Shown: positions 11,977 through 24,716 of the stretch, in pieces
Layout: every line of letters begins with the position of its first letter
Numbering within the stretch: the first letter of the stretch is position 1
NCBI RefSeq assembly: GCF_019649055.1
Contig: NW_026570260.1
Span: 124,001-188,000, forward strand
Length of the DNA stretch: 64,000 nt
Reading direction: 5' to 3'
Origin: Paramacrobiotus metropolitanus
Taxonomy: Eukaryota; Tardigrada; Eutardigrada; Parachela; Macrobiotidae
The notes under the pieces: generated by a model
Told to the model about the DNA's origin: nothing
The model's database searches: none
Seen by the model: only the letters and a program-made list of their open reading frames with translations
Translations under genes and position numbers: made by a program

Positions 11977-12985
11977 GTTCGACGCATCCGGTTACGAAAA
12001 TTACTGTACTGACATTGTAGTTAGGATCATGGCACGATCATGATCATCGGTACTAGATATACCGGTAACGCGACATGGACTTCGGTAAAGCAGCCTGAAT
12101 TTAGTCACGAGGTAGCTGACTGATAAGCAGAATATAAGGAACAATAGGCCCGCGTCTGCTGGTTTGAACGGTCGCATGTTGTTGTCGGAAAAAGTACTGT
12201 TACCTTTACGAGCACAAGCAGAAGAAGTACAGCAGCTGTTGGTTTCGTCAATTTTCGTGCCAGTGTCACGGCATGCACTTTGCAGGCTAACACACCCCAT
12301 CCTTGTGACCAATGACCATCAACTTCTTTTGGGACTTGAGAATACTTCATAGTGCATATATTCCAGAGTTATTGTGGTCTTAGTCGTATCTACATTAGCT
12401 AATACCATAGCACAAATGAAGGTCTGTTATGCCTTCATTAGTGCTATGCTAATACCTACAACGCAGCGCAGTTATGCCTGGAGATCAAACATGTAAAGTG
12501 TCCGGGATTCCCTTAATCTTCCGGTTTTTCCCCGAAAGCAGCGATTTAATTAAGCGGAATTTTCGCAAGTAAAGGTAATAAATTATTTTGAGTGTGATGC
12601 TTAGCATTCACCGCAGTGCAAAATGCTTTTGAAAATTAATGCTAACCGTAACTTTTCCTCGTAGAGCACCGCATACCTACATTAAAACTGTGGACATATT
12701 GTACCTGCAAAGCCATACCGCAATTCTTCGTATTTTCAAAGTGAATTATCTTGCAATTTATTCATACTTATCGACTAAAAATGACGTGTAATCTTTTATT
12801 AATTTTATCTTTTGCACTCGAATTGGTTAAATTGTGAGCATAACGTAAAATTCGTATCGAAGCCATGAACGAGAGAACAGCCATCCATGGGAACTGATCA
12901 TAACAAAAAATCACAGCATTCACAGAATGCACAACAAAACAGCAGTATCACAGACAAATTAAGTCAGCCCTGGTGAATTGCCTCC
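11977..12985. other. Spacer between the SLC46 copies, with an imperfect hairpin
   Basis: About 1 kb containing the presumed promoter of copy A (minus strand) and the 3' end of copy B. At about 12403-12453 an imperfect inverted repeat (TAATACCATAGCACAAATGAAGG facing CCTTCATTAGTGCTATG) is visible. No coding frame is recognisable. Confidence 0.5.
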
Positions 12986-15616
12986 TCAGGCCTTGATACT
13001 CTGATACTTGTAATCCTCCCGGTACACCGCCCGCCTCCGCATCACATCCACATAGCCCAACATACTCCACACCGGAACCAGCGCAAACGCCGCCATCACA
13101 TAGCAGAGCCCCGCCCACCAGTGACTGGTCCGGGCGAACATATTGGTAAAGATCAGCGCGCCTAACACCGGCGTGATACTCTGCATCGAAGAGATCAGCG
13201 ACATGCTCTTCCCGATCTCATCCGAATCCACCAATCCGCTCATTAACGATCGGATACTAACGTACAATAATAAACGCAGTAAACCGACGCCAACGGCCAA
13301 ATAGAGCATCCAGCTTGCCCACGCGATCCCGTAGGTAAAGTACGACAACAATCCCGAAAAGCACGCCATAAACGCTACTAATGTATCGGAAACGTGGAGG
13401 TATGTCCGCAGAAGGTACATGGACACGATCACGCAACTGGAACTGGCGAAACCGGCAACGCAGGAGAAAACGGTGTACTGGTACAGTGACCAGTGGAAGG
13501 GCGGGAATTCCACGTACAGCTGCATGACCCGACTGTCACCCGATTCGCAAATGCTGTAGATGGCCAGGGCTAAAAGCACGAGCCACAGGTGGAGACGGGT
13601 GTCGCCCATCCGGGGTTTACGCAACATTCGGTAGTTGTCCTGCAGGTTGCGCAAGGTGAAGAGCGATAGGAGGCCAGGTCTTTCGCCACGTGTATGTATG
13701 GGCTGGTCGCGGATGACCAGGAGGACGTACAGAATGCAAGCCACGTACATGCCGGTGGCGATGTAGAAGGGGGTGACGCGACCCAAGTGGGTGTAAATCA
13801 CGCCGCCCAGAAGACCGCCCGAATTCATAAACAGACTCAGGGAGCCGTCAATAATGGCGATGTTCATGGCGCGAGTCTGGAACAATATTATACCGCTTTA
13901 TATATAGTACATAACCGATAAAAGTTCAATACAATAAATTACTGAGAAATCTGTAAGATAAACCGATCGGTGCAATAACGTTTCAATTTCTTTAACCTTT
14001 CAATTACCATAAATACTTTGCTAAAAAAATTATTTTACAATAATCTACAATTAGTTGGCGTTATCAAAGTACTGAGTGTATTACATAATTAAAAGGCAAT
14101 TCCACTAAAACATTATTATTAATAACGGATTAATATAACAGTTTATAATTAATTTCACTACAGATACATACGCCATTTACAAAACTGATGTGAAATTTAG
14201 TAAGTAAACGGAACGGAGAATGCAAGATATTTTCGAAAACGTATCATGCATAGAAGTATGGCTAAAAAGTAAACGATTTCTCCGAAGAGATAGAGTTGTT
14301 TCGTCATCTGCTATGGCCAAGAATAATTGGATGAAATATTGGACAGGGAAACCTATTATGCAAATATCCCCACGGAAAGTGCGCTTCCAGGCACAATTCG
14401 ATAAGAATGCGCGCGGCACATGGTTATTTGTCCATTACTGACAATCTTATCAGTCAGGAGCTGACATAAGTCAGTGATAAAGTGCGTGTGGACTCACATG
14501 GCTGGTTGTGTGATCGCCGATGTAGCTGAATTTGGCCATAAGGATAATCGTCCAACCGCCTGTCAAAGTACTTAGAATGGAGGCTATCAGCAGATACGCC
14601 GGATGCATGGGAAAATATGCCACCACAGCGGTGAAGGCCACCGCTAAGGTCATCCCGATCATCGGCACCACCATCGGCAGTTTTCGCCCGAAGCGATCGC
14701 TCCATGCCCCTGTTCAAACCATTTATTAAGTTGCTTAAATACTTATTCACCGGCTTATGTAAAACAAATGAGCAAAGAACGAAGTCATAACTGCACTAGC
14801 AAACACGATAGCAAATTTTTTAAAGTTAAAGTTGTAAATATTTTTTGTAGTGCTTCCAGGGATGCTTCTTTAAGTTTACTTAAGATTTCGAATGCCTAAA
14901 CAACCTACGGCAGCGCGTGGACTTACCAACAAAAATGTTGAAAAAAATGGCTGGCAGACTGCCAATAAGGGTATCGTACTGCTGATAATCGGCCGTCATA
15001 CTGCGCACCGCATCACCCTGCTCTTTGTACTGGTCATCCGTAATGTGCGCGCACACATTCGCAGGAATATGCAGACCAATCAGGCATACCTAATAAAAAC
15101 AACAAAACGTTTGCAAATGTTTTAACGGAAATAAGCAAGAATTAGCTTAAGACCAGTCAATGCCAAAAAAAGGTAATGCCATAGAACATGCAAATAGTAG
15201 CACACCGCACCACCACGAAAGAATCATCATACTTATACGGATCGGTATAAAATTCAGCACGAACGTTATTGCAACTATAATTAACATTAAAATAAGACTC
15301 AATCATTCGTCATAACTCATAAATATTATTTGTTCCAACAATAAAATCCTCGTACCCGATTCTTTAGCAACTCGGTCCAAACCGGCGAATAAATCCCTGC
15401 GCCCATGCAGAGGAAGAAAGCGAACGGCACCAAGCGCACGGCGGCATAGAATGTGGGCAGTTTGGTGGGGTCCACTTTATCCGGCTCCAAGAGCGGTTTC
15501 TCGTCCTCCTCTACCGCCGCCTCCGGAAAGCCCTTATCGAAGGGATCCCCAGTTAGGGGGTTATGCAGAAACGCGGTGGTCACACCGATCTCTGCGGGCT
15601 CGTCGATCTGGGCCAT
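12986..15616 (-). CDS. SLC46-family transporter (proton-coupled folate transporter-like), tandem copy B
   Basis: Paralogue of the gene at 10090-11976. Exons on the minus strand are 15616-15356, 15089-14927, 14709-14498 and 13876-12986, giving 508 residues, with every intron at the same position and phase as in copy A. Hallmarks are an acidic N-terminal tail, TM1 with YSPVWTELLKNR, then VCLIGLHIPANVCAHITDDQ, the conserved GDAVRSMTADYQQYDTLIGS, the MFS loop GAWSDRFGRKLPM, and VDSDEIGKSMSLISSMQS. It differs from copy A mainly in the N-terminal tail and the extracellular region after TM1. The substrate cannot be told from sequence. The 5' end shows no further upstream coding exon. Confidence 0.88.
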
Positions 15617-17372
15617 TTCTCACAATCGCAGCAGTGTGTAGAAAATCGTCCAACGATCGTCCCGCGAATTCTCTTCCACTGAACATGTGAGAAATGCTCT
15701 GTCATGGCCAAATGCAAATCACCCACTTTCCGCTTAAGCAACGGTTACGATCATGTACAAGCAACGAAGTTTAATCAGCAAACTGATATCTTCCGTCAGC
15801 TGATCAGTTTTGCTGTTCAATGCTGCTGTACTGCAAAATGCAGCGAAAAGTGTGACAAGTGTGTCAATAATCCAAAACGCACGACGCATGCACTGCGTAA
15901 TGGTCGTTTTGTGTACGGTGGTCATGTGTTTCTTCGTGCTTCTATCGACTTTGGCTTTAACACTCCCGCTGTACGTGCGTTGAACAACGTTGCACCAGCT
16001 GCAGTTAGGAATTGATCGGAAATAGCGCTGCGTTTTGGTAAACAGTAGCCGCACGTGCGAGTTATTTAATATACGAGTTAATATCGACTCGTATTTGTTG
16101 ACGTTATATAGATATAACTAATACCGTACTGGCACTTATCACCACAAAAAACTTTGAGCACACGCTTCTGGCAGGGTAGTTTCTTGTTAGCATAACTGCA
16201 TAAGTACTCGTACCGCACAGACATTCGGGGATTATTAGTCATACAGCAAAGCTGCAAATATTAATAACCATCCATCCCATGATCCCACTGATTGTGCAAC
16301 GTTAGCAAGAGAACCGAATTCTATTATTATCGTATCACATGCCCATGGATAAAACATGGGAACCTGTTTGTGATTAATATGATTTTGGACTATCCGAATG
16401 GTTTATTTGATACGACTACAGTACGCGAATGTGATACAGTAGGCTAATCCCAGTACACTGTTAAGTTGTCCTACGATGGGCTGCTGGACATTGGCCATCC
16501 GATAGTTTATTTATTCATAATTATCATTCTTTACCGAGATAAATTTGCTGTTGAATTTCTGTGTCCGTTTAAAAACATTTTCAATAATCGATCCAAGCAT
16601 ACCGACGGCTTTTTTCGGCTCAGCGAAAATGCAAAAATGATGTGACTATATCTGTTGCTCTAAGTCTAGAATCCCAGTAAATCGGTAACGAAAGCCAGTT
16701 CGAAAAGACGGAAAAGTATACTTTAATAATGGAAGTTGACAAATGTTATGTTGATAACAACTGTCAGGTTATGAGCTATCCTGTTACAAAACGTTTAAAA
16801 CATTAATTAAATGATATTTCAGTGTGTCAAACCCCACTGCCAGCAAAAGATAATACAATATTGCAAATATTATATTTCTGGTTGCACTATAGCAGTTCAA
16901 AATTTCTGATTTCTAAGCTTTAATCGTCTGCCAAGCTACAGAGTAAATACAAACGTTCAAATGAACGCAAACTTTCCGCGATCTTAGTGTAAAGGGATTC
17001 TTTTTCTTTTTTTTCACATAGATCCACTTCCACCATAACACGAAAGAATTTCAGATTCTTTAATTACCGTTCAGTTCACTGTTCACGTTGCTGTCTTTTT
17101 AAGAACACTACGACAGTACTTGGAATAACAAGACAAATATCCCTGCACAATTTCTCAGATATATCACAAACTAACAAGTCCAATGGGATTTATTAAAAAA
17201 ATACAATGCATAATTTAAAAGCGGAAAACAAGGAGACTCGTAACATCAGATCAATGCGAATTCGCAACTGCAAAGGAAAAGAGATTCATCCTCGATAGGC
17301 AGCGTCTTGAGAAGAAGAGTATTTAGCATAATAATTTAAATGTGAACAATAATTCACGTGTATTCAGCAATT
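15617..17372. other. Intergenic region, no recognised gene
   Basis: About 1.75 kb of mostly AT-rich DNA. It should hold the promoter of SLC46 copy B and the 3' untranslated region of the MOSMO-like gene, with a minus-strand AATAAA read from 17189-17194. An open frame at 15704-16015 (cysteine-rich by chance, CCCTAKCSEKCDKC) has no supported splice partners. I do not annotate it. Confidence 0.45.
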
Positions 17373-18308
17373 CTATCGAATGTGAGGTAAGCAGACCTTT
17401 CCGGCGATCAGCTCCGACACCACGGTAATCCAAAGTGCCAGCACGAATAAAATGTACGAGATCCCCACTTGGAAGCTGTTGGGCAACTGGAAGGGATCCC
17501 CACCGATGGCATCCATTGAAAACCCCAGGGGAAATGTTACAGCCACCAAACAAAAAAATATCACTGCAAAATGCAAATTAATTATTCAACTTTTCATTAA
17601 TTTTTTAAGCAGAAATTTGAATAAGCAAACAAAGCCACATGGAAAAATTGTTGACACGGACCGTGGTGGTTCCCTGTACAGCTTCGTTCAAAGTTAAGCC
17701 TTTACATTACCGCGACAACATTTGTGCGCCATAAATAAGCTCAACCGGATATACGTGCTTAACAGGAGACGACACAAACCCATCGAGCAACTCTCCTGGT
17801 GACTTTTAGACCGCATTAAAGATTAAACTACTAAGAGCGCACAGCGCCATTCTGCTGCTGCGTATAATTAAACAACGAAAAAAACAAGTATGCTTACTGC
17901 CAACGAATCCAATCCAGCGAGCCGCATTTGTCACAGACGATCTCCATTGCGATATAACGAACAGAACGGACGTTATAGTGGATGTTAGTATTCCTAACAC
18001 CAGAAGGATCAAGCTGAACGTCCACTCGGTAGGCAAAACTGAGGCTTCGCATGTGGGATCACGACCGTAAATGATGAAGCATGTCTCCAGCAGTCCAATG
18101 CGAGTTCTACCTACAAACAGCACGCCCTAATCAGACCCTTTTAGTTTGGTTTACAACTGTACCCTATAGGCATAATGCAAACTGCAAAATATCTTTGCTT
18201 ACCTCCGCCAATATCACTGACGATCCAGTCGGGAAGAATTAAGCTCACCAAGGCAAATACATCCGCCATGACGAAAAATAGTGTGGAGATGGCATTCAAC
18301 TTGTCCAT
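17373..18308 (-). CDS. MOSMO: Modulator of Smoothened protein (MOSMO) homologue
   Basis: MOSMO is a small four-pass membrane protein that works with the MEGF8-MGRN1 ubiquitin ligase to lower Smoothened at the cell surface and damp Hedgehog signalling. Exons on the minus strand are 18308-18203, 18110-17898 and 17563-17373, giving 169 residues, close to the vertebrate length of 167. The start MDKLNAISTLFFVMADVFAL, the loop YGRDPTCEASVLPTEWTFSL (two Cys in the vertebrate arrangement), the stretch RWIGFVGMIFFCLVAV across the exon 2-3 junction, and the end SYILFVLALWITVVSELIAG then KVCLP all align with the family in order. Four hydrophobic segments are visible. The gene stands alone on the minus strand, upstream of the OATP gene on the opposite strand. 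The assignment is strong, based on recalled family sequence. Confidence 0.92.
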
Positions 18309-20786
18309 TGCGTACAGCAAATACTGTTTTACAGTGTACCTGATTTGTGGTGGAATCGCAGGGGAAACTAAAGTTAATTACATAGTTAAGAAAGCCTGAA
18401 TTTGTACCGTACAACAAAGTTACACAACCGAAAAGACTGAAAAGACTAAGGAGAGTCAAAATAATCAAAAAAACACTCTGAACATGATCACAGCATCAAG
18501 AAAACTTGGAAAACAGTCCAAAAAGTTTCAAGCTTCGTTTACGTAAGCGTCAGCGCCTAGGCGCAAGCAACTAGATTATGGCCTTATTTATGGGCGCCTC
18601 CTCTAGGAGAAGGCAGCGGCAAACAGCGGTGAATTTAACGTAACCGCAGTTATTTAGAATATACTGTATTTAACTGTATTTAACTTCTGTTTTAACATGT
18701 TCTCGTAAATACGAGTATCAATCATGAACCTTCAATAGGCATTAGCCATTACACTTAGCCGACAGCGATATTACTATTTTAATAATTGCAATCTTAAAAT
18801 TAGTCATTCATAATATTATGTTATCGACCTTTGTCACTGGGTTCGGTATGCACGCCCTATACAGTCTTGGTTTGTTATTCCTTTTACTAACAATTCCACA
18901 GTACACTAGTAGTTTTTCTGCAAATTCAGTAAAGGTATGTGCATGTCCATCCGGCATTCACATTCCGATATTCGATTAACATGGTAAATTAATTCGTTAA
19001 TTTTACGTTATAGTCATTGTGTACGGAATGTATAAGCATTCCAGTATAGTGCCCTTTAATTTAGTGGAATGCCGACTGTTACCGACATGAGAAAAGATCA
19101 ATAAAAATATACATAGGTATTATCGATCTCAAATCCTACACGTTTAGCGCTCGTACTCGAAGTAGTGGTGCAAAAAGTAGAAGTATTGATCAATACCCAA
19201 ATGCTAACCAATACACACCTTCACATAGTTTTCCTCCGTGTGGATGCGCCTCTTATATCAAGACAGGAAGCATTTTACTATAATACATTTCGCAATTAAC
19301 TAATGTGGACTTATATTTAGTGGATCCCTGCTACGTTGCTCCTTCTGTTCCACTACGTATGCAAAAATATTTGTTATTACGTATCTGTTATTATAGTAAA
19401 CTGTGCGAGTTTCGAATTGTATTCTTTTTGTGATAACGACTATGATCGACTATCTTGGGCGCCATCCATAAATTACGTCACGCAAAAAATTGGACATTTT
19501 GATACCCCCCTCCCCCTGTGTCACCAATGCTAACAAACTGAGATCCCCCTGAGCGTTACGTAATAAAATGAGAACCCCTCCATCGATATAGCATGTTGAC
19601 GTCATCATCGTAACAAATTTTTAAAGCCCCCCTCCCCCTCGTAACAAACAGTAACGCTTTCAGGACCTCCCCCCTCCCCCAACTTGCGTGACGTAATTTA
19701 TGGAGGGCGCCTTGTATCAAGTTGTACGCACGCAGCCCTCCCTCCGTCTTGTTTGTTGCATCCGGTTTAATTTAATGTACAATTCACAACGATAGCCACA
19801 TTATTAGCCAGTGGCTGGCTGCAGTCTGCATTTTTATGTGCTGTACATCATCGCGCACAGCTGGAGGACGTTTAAATTTACTGGTGACCGGTCATTCCCG
19901 GTCTGCGTGTCTTCGGATCAAAAACATTTTTTCGCTGCGATGCGTACACTCACAATCAGATAACCACCGGAAAACCTGTCGTGTTAGCTTTGCTTGTTCT
20001 CTATGTATGTTTTTCAGCCTTCATTCATCAACGACGATTCCAAAAGATAATTACCCACCACGATTTTACTGTAGCCTAGAAGAAAACCACAGCAAAACCG
20101 CTTCAGCTCGTGTTAGACTTTTTGCAGTTTAACAACGATGTATGTATGTCGGAATGCAAGAAGCATTGCATGATGATGCGCAATACAGTAATTACATTTT
20201 CGTGATACTGTGCTTGTGTTTACAGGGAATGCACAATCAAATTACTCGGTATGGAATCTTTGACGGGCGCACGTGGACGAAGTGTACCTGTACAGCAACA
20301 TACATCGCGTTATCAGTGACGCTAATGACCCTTAATTACTGTAATTGATAAGTCTGCTCCGTTGTTGTTGTGTGCTGCAGCTGGCCTTGTGCAATAACCG
20401 GCGCATGCATGCAAACACCGCAGTTCGGCATCTGTGAATTTTGATTACGCCGATATGTTGACCATCATATCGGCAACCCAGGAAGAATGAAATTACTGCG
20501 CACTCATGGAAATAATTCCGCGTATTACGGGATGCCTTATCACACTTATCAGCTGTAGCATGCTAAATTGTGCAGCGTCACATCAGCGCCAGTTGAGCAA
20601 TTTAAGAACGGTATCTGTTAATGGCATACTTTGGATTCCTTCCTCACAAAGTTCACTGCCGATTTTTCTATGCAAAATTATTATTTTTTTATTTTTGCTT
20701 GAACTCGTTTCTTTATCGTTTATGTTTGCTCAAAGTTTTGTTGATCGATTTGCGGATTTCGCTGTGATATTTTGCTATCAGTTATC
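18309..20786. other. Gene-poor spacer between MOSMO and OATP
   Basis: About 2.5 kb between divergently transcribed genes, holding both presumed promoters and the inverted-repeat element at 19458-19711. Open frames at 19836-20132 and 20506-20793 show no domain. The second runs up to the OATP start but has no splice link to it. Confidence 0.45.
19458..19711. mobile_element. 254-bp MITE-like element with 28-bp terminal inverted repeats
   Basis: The left end reads GGCGCCATCCATAAATTACG then TCACGCAA. The right end is its reverse complement with one mismatch (TTGCGTGACGTAATTTATGG then AGGGCGCC). The trinucleotide TTG lies directly outside both ends (19455-19457 and 19712-19714) and looks like a target-site duplication. 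The interior has C-rich tracts (CCCCCCTCCCCC) in two places and no open frame. This is a non-autonomous DNA transposon, probably mobilised in trans. The superfamily is uncertain; a 3-bp duplication with ends starting GG is compatible with the PIF/Harbinger group. Confidence 0.85.
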
Positions 20787-23700
20787 ATGCTAATTTCAAA
20801 GGATTCAGACAGGGCGACCGAAACCCAGGTCCACTCCGACGAGGAGGACGAAGTGGGTTACGAGCGCCATGATCATGCGGCGCCGACTATTTATAAACCG
20901 CATCAACAAGAAAATGGCTATCCTGACGTGCACCAGCCGCATTTCCCCAATGGACACACGCCAGCCGATTTAGTAGTGGCGGATGTTCATGATCCACAGG
21001 ATACCGGTGAGCGGTGCGGGATCGCCTGCTGCAAGCCGGACTTCCTGCAACCGCTAAAGAACATGAAAGTGTTCTTGGTGTGCTTCGTTATTGCCGGTAT
21101 CGCGCAAGGTAAGTACTGAACAACACCGGTACAGATAAAAAATGGTTATTACACCGATAAAATATTAGGATTAAATTTCTTAGCAAAACAAAACTGTTTT
21201 TGTAGGAATGTTTTACACATACTGGAACATGTCCTTGTCTACCATTGAAAAGCGCTTCCAAATCCCCAGCAAGACCACCGGCATCATCGCTGCTATCAAT
21301 GACGTTAGCCACATCGCGGTGGTGCTCTTCGTAGCACACTTCTGCGGACGCGGCCACCGCCCGCGGTGGATGTTTGTTGGATGTCTGACTGTGGGCATCG
21401 CCGTGCTTATCTTCGCCACGCCGGAGTTGTTCGCTGACCGCTGGGACGCCGACACGTCGACGATAGTGTCGTCCAATTCCACGGGGAATAAAACGTTCGA
21501 CAAGGAGATGTGTCTGTCAACGGCACAGGCCAAGCAGATTGCTGACCAGTGCATCGCCGATGCGCCCAATGAGGTGAATAAAAACGCTTGGACGTTTGTG
21601 CTGTTGGGCCTCGCGCAGGTCATCCTGGGTATCGGAACCACGGCACCCATTGTATTGGCAATGCCGTTCATTGACGATAACGTCAAAACGAAAAATACAC
21701 CTATATATTTCGGTGAGTTATTTTAATTTACGTAGTAAGTTTTTGTTACAGTATTAAATTGAAACTCGTGCGATTGGTGATGGTTTGCAGCTTTGGGAAT
21801 GACTGGACGATTGTTTGGGCCACTTATCGGGGTGTTTCTGGGGTCATTTTGTCTATCAACATACATCGATTTGTCAAGTAAGAATTTTTTATTAGCCATT
21901 ACTTTATCTAGCAACTGTTGCTAATAAAGGTTACATGTTTTGCAGAAAAACCAAATATACCCCAGACGGATCCACGATGGATGGGCGCTTGGTATCTTGG
22001 CTTTCTCATTACGGGAACGATAATCTGCTGCGTCTCGACGCTGTACCTGGTATGAACACTTCGATTTCATCTGGTCCAGTTATTCATGGTTTGTGGACTA
22101 TTCCAGTTTTTCCCGGCTAAAGTGCCTGATTCCAATCCCCCATCTAAGAAAGCTGACAAAGGCAAAGCTGAGAAATTACAACTCACGGAAAAAGTGGCCT
22201 ACAAACCGGTGGTAACCAACACCAAAGCTCCGGCCAAGAAACAAGAAAGCCTGAAAGAAATGTTTGCCGGTATAGTAAATTCTTGTGATTCTGGAGCGCA
22301 TATCGGCCAGAAATTTGACTGTTTGGAATTTTATATTCAAGCATTTTTTAGCCATTCCGCGTGATCTCAAACGCCTCCTTGTCAACAAAATATTCATGTG
22401 TCGCGTTGTGAATGATTGCATTGACATGCTGGTCGTATCAGGTATGGACTTGCAAGTCACAACAACTTGCAGTAAAAGTAGTTGATAGTTCTGATTTAGT
22501 AAGCAATAAGCAATAATAGAAAAACGCTTTTGTTTCCCTTGGATAATGATTTTTTAATATCGGCGATGACGTAAAAGCAACATCATCGGATTATAAATAT
22601 TGAAATACGTTTTGGGCCTTTCTAAAGGTCGCATTTTAAAGAACTACTGGTAGTGTAAAAATGTACGATTTTTTTAGGTTATTTCAGTTTCGCACCGAAA
22701 TACCTGGAGTACCACTTCGGTGTGTCGCCAGCAGATGCCGGTAAGGCCAAAGGTCTGACCAGTATCTTAGCGGTGACCTGCGGCGCTTTTATCGGCGGAT
22801 TCGTTATCCGCCGTCTGAAACTGCAGCCAAAGCACGTCGCGTTGTTGATCTGTTTTTCCTCCTTTATGATCTCCATATGCTACTTTTTCCTGATGCTGGT
22901 CAGCTGTGATAGGCGAAATCTGTACAGCAGTCCCGGTGTTGACTCGTACGTAACCGGTTACCTACAGTACTTACTAGAGCAATATATTACCAGAGCAATA
23001 CCACCATTCGCAAACAAAGCGCGATTGTACGGTGGAGACTTTTTGTACAGGATGCTGATTGTCAATACGCAGTGCTCCAACAACTGCTATTGTGATGGAC
23101 GACCTTTTTCGCCAGTATGCCATGAAGAGACCGGTATCAGCTATTACTCGCCTTGCCACGCCGGCTGTTCGGAGGTCTTCGTACGAGACAAAGTTAGTGG
23201 GTTTGTGTTTTGATAAAGCCATATTTCTTACTGATAAAATATTGCAATAAAATAATTCGTTCCGATTTTATTTAATTATTGACACCACAAGAATTTTAGC
23301 ATTCGACAAATCAAATTTGGCATTACTTTGTCACGTTTACTTTTGACCCACTGTAATTTACGTTCTAAATACTGCTCTTGGTACTAACTTTGTACCGTAC
23401 AATGTAAGTATAAAATGTTCGTGCTTGTCCTTTTACAGCCATGGTTTAAATTTCTTAAATCCTAAAATGGCTGAAGAAAAAACTGCTGATGAGTTAATTT
23501 TGATTTTCGGTCGAGTTGTTGTTACTTGCAAAATTCTTTTCGTTGATCGGCATTTTATGATTGTATATGAGTGTGTTTTCATTGCAGGTTAAATACTATA
23601 CAAAATGTTCGTGCTTGGCCAATTCTGACTGGAAATACCCTGAACCGCTGGACGGCATGACACCCACACAGTTCGCTTTTATTACGGCCATAACCAACCC

Positions 23701-24595
23701 TCCCAAGAGCCTTCTAAGCGAAAGCTACGCGGAAACCGGCGTTATAAGAAATGACACGGTGAAGCGCGGATGGTGCGAAAACAACGCCTGCCGCACCGGC
23801 TTCTGGATCTACCTGATTATCGGCACAAGTTTCAAATTTATTGGATCCTTTCCGTTCTCCGGCAACCAGATGCTGTCTTTCCGGTAGAACAGAGTCCTAC
23901 ACTTTTCTCACTTTTTCATACATACACTGTTGTATTTTGTGCAGAATTGTGGATCCGGATCTGAAATCGCTGTCGAAAGCAGTGAGGACGTTGATGGCGT
24001 CTTTATTCGGTAAAAAGCCGGTTTTATTTACCCTCAGATTTGCGAAGAATTTGTTTAATTTACGGAAACTTACGGAATTTGTTTAATTTACATTGTATTG
24101 ATTAGCCTTCATTCCCGGTCCGATTATTATGGGTGCTGTGATTGATTCGGCATGCCGGTTGTGGAATACACAGACCTGCGGTGCGAAGGGTGCCTGTTTG
24201 ATTTATGATCTGGACAGTCTCCGCGTGAAGATGCATTTGATTGTCGCTATTGTGAAAACAATTGCCTGTGTTATGGACTTTTATGTAAGTCATCCTCACA
24301 AAGTTAACGTTAAATATGATTACTAAAGATTAAAAAATGAAGATATTGGGCACAATAAGTTACTGAAATCGAAACCATCCATAATGACATCGCAGTTTCT
24401 GTGGTTTGCTTTTACTTTGGTGTTACGGCATTGCACTATTATTAAATTTTGATTCTGCTGATTTAGGTGTATTACAAAGTGCGAAATATGAAATTCGAGA
24501 GGGACCCCGTAGCAGCTGCCGAACCGGCTGAAGAACTAGCCGGTCCGAAAGGTGACATCAGCGGGAGTGTCAAAGACTTAACGGCCAATCACTAA
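20787..24595 (+). CDS. Organic anion transporting polypeptide (SLCO/OATP family)
   Basis: A 12-pass uptake carrier for amphipathic organic anions at the plasma membrane. I read twelve exons: 20787-21108, 21206-21712, 21791-21877, 21946-22049, 22107-22269, 22352-22441, 22678-22945, 23051-23192, 23588-23883, 23945-24009, 24106-24284 and 24467-24595. They give 783 residues with all phases closing. Hallmarks in order are an acidic cytoplasmic N-terminus, YTYWNMSLSTIEKRF, DPRWMGAWYLGFLITGTI (the OATP signature), AIPRDLKRLLVN, the Cys-rich Kazal-like loop (CSNNCYCDGRPFSPVCHEE and SPCHAGC, ending KCSCLAN), and IMGAVIDSACRLWNT before the last membrane segments. The Cys at 22911 region (LVSC) precedes an exon whose junction is uncertain, because the 105-base intron 22946-23050 is itself open and in frame. 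The gene runs tail-to-tail into the TMEM151 gene. Confidence 0.93.
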
Positions 24596-24716
24596 GAACT
24601 CACGTGAATTTTATTTCGTTGCACCATTCTGTCGATACGAAATACACTTTCACATCCAAGATTGTTATGTAAATACCCTATTTATTTATGCACATTTTTA
24701 TAAAAATCACAGTGAT

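Noticed and set aside
15704-16015. Cysteine-containing frame upstream of SLC46 copy B
   Set aside because: The clustered Cys (CCCTAKCSEKCDKC) suggested a secreted peptide, but the frame starts without a signal peptide and is mirrored on the minus strand.
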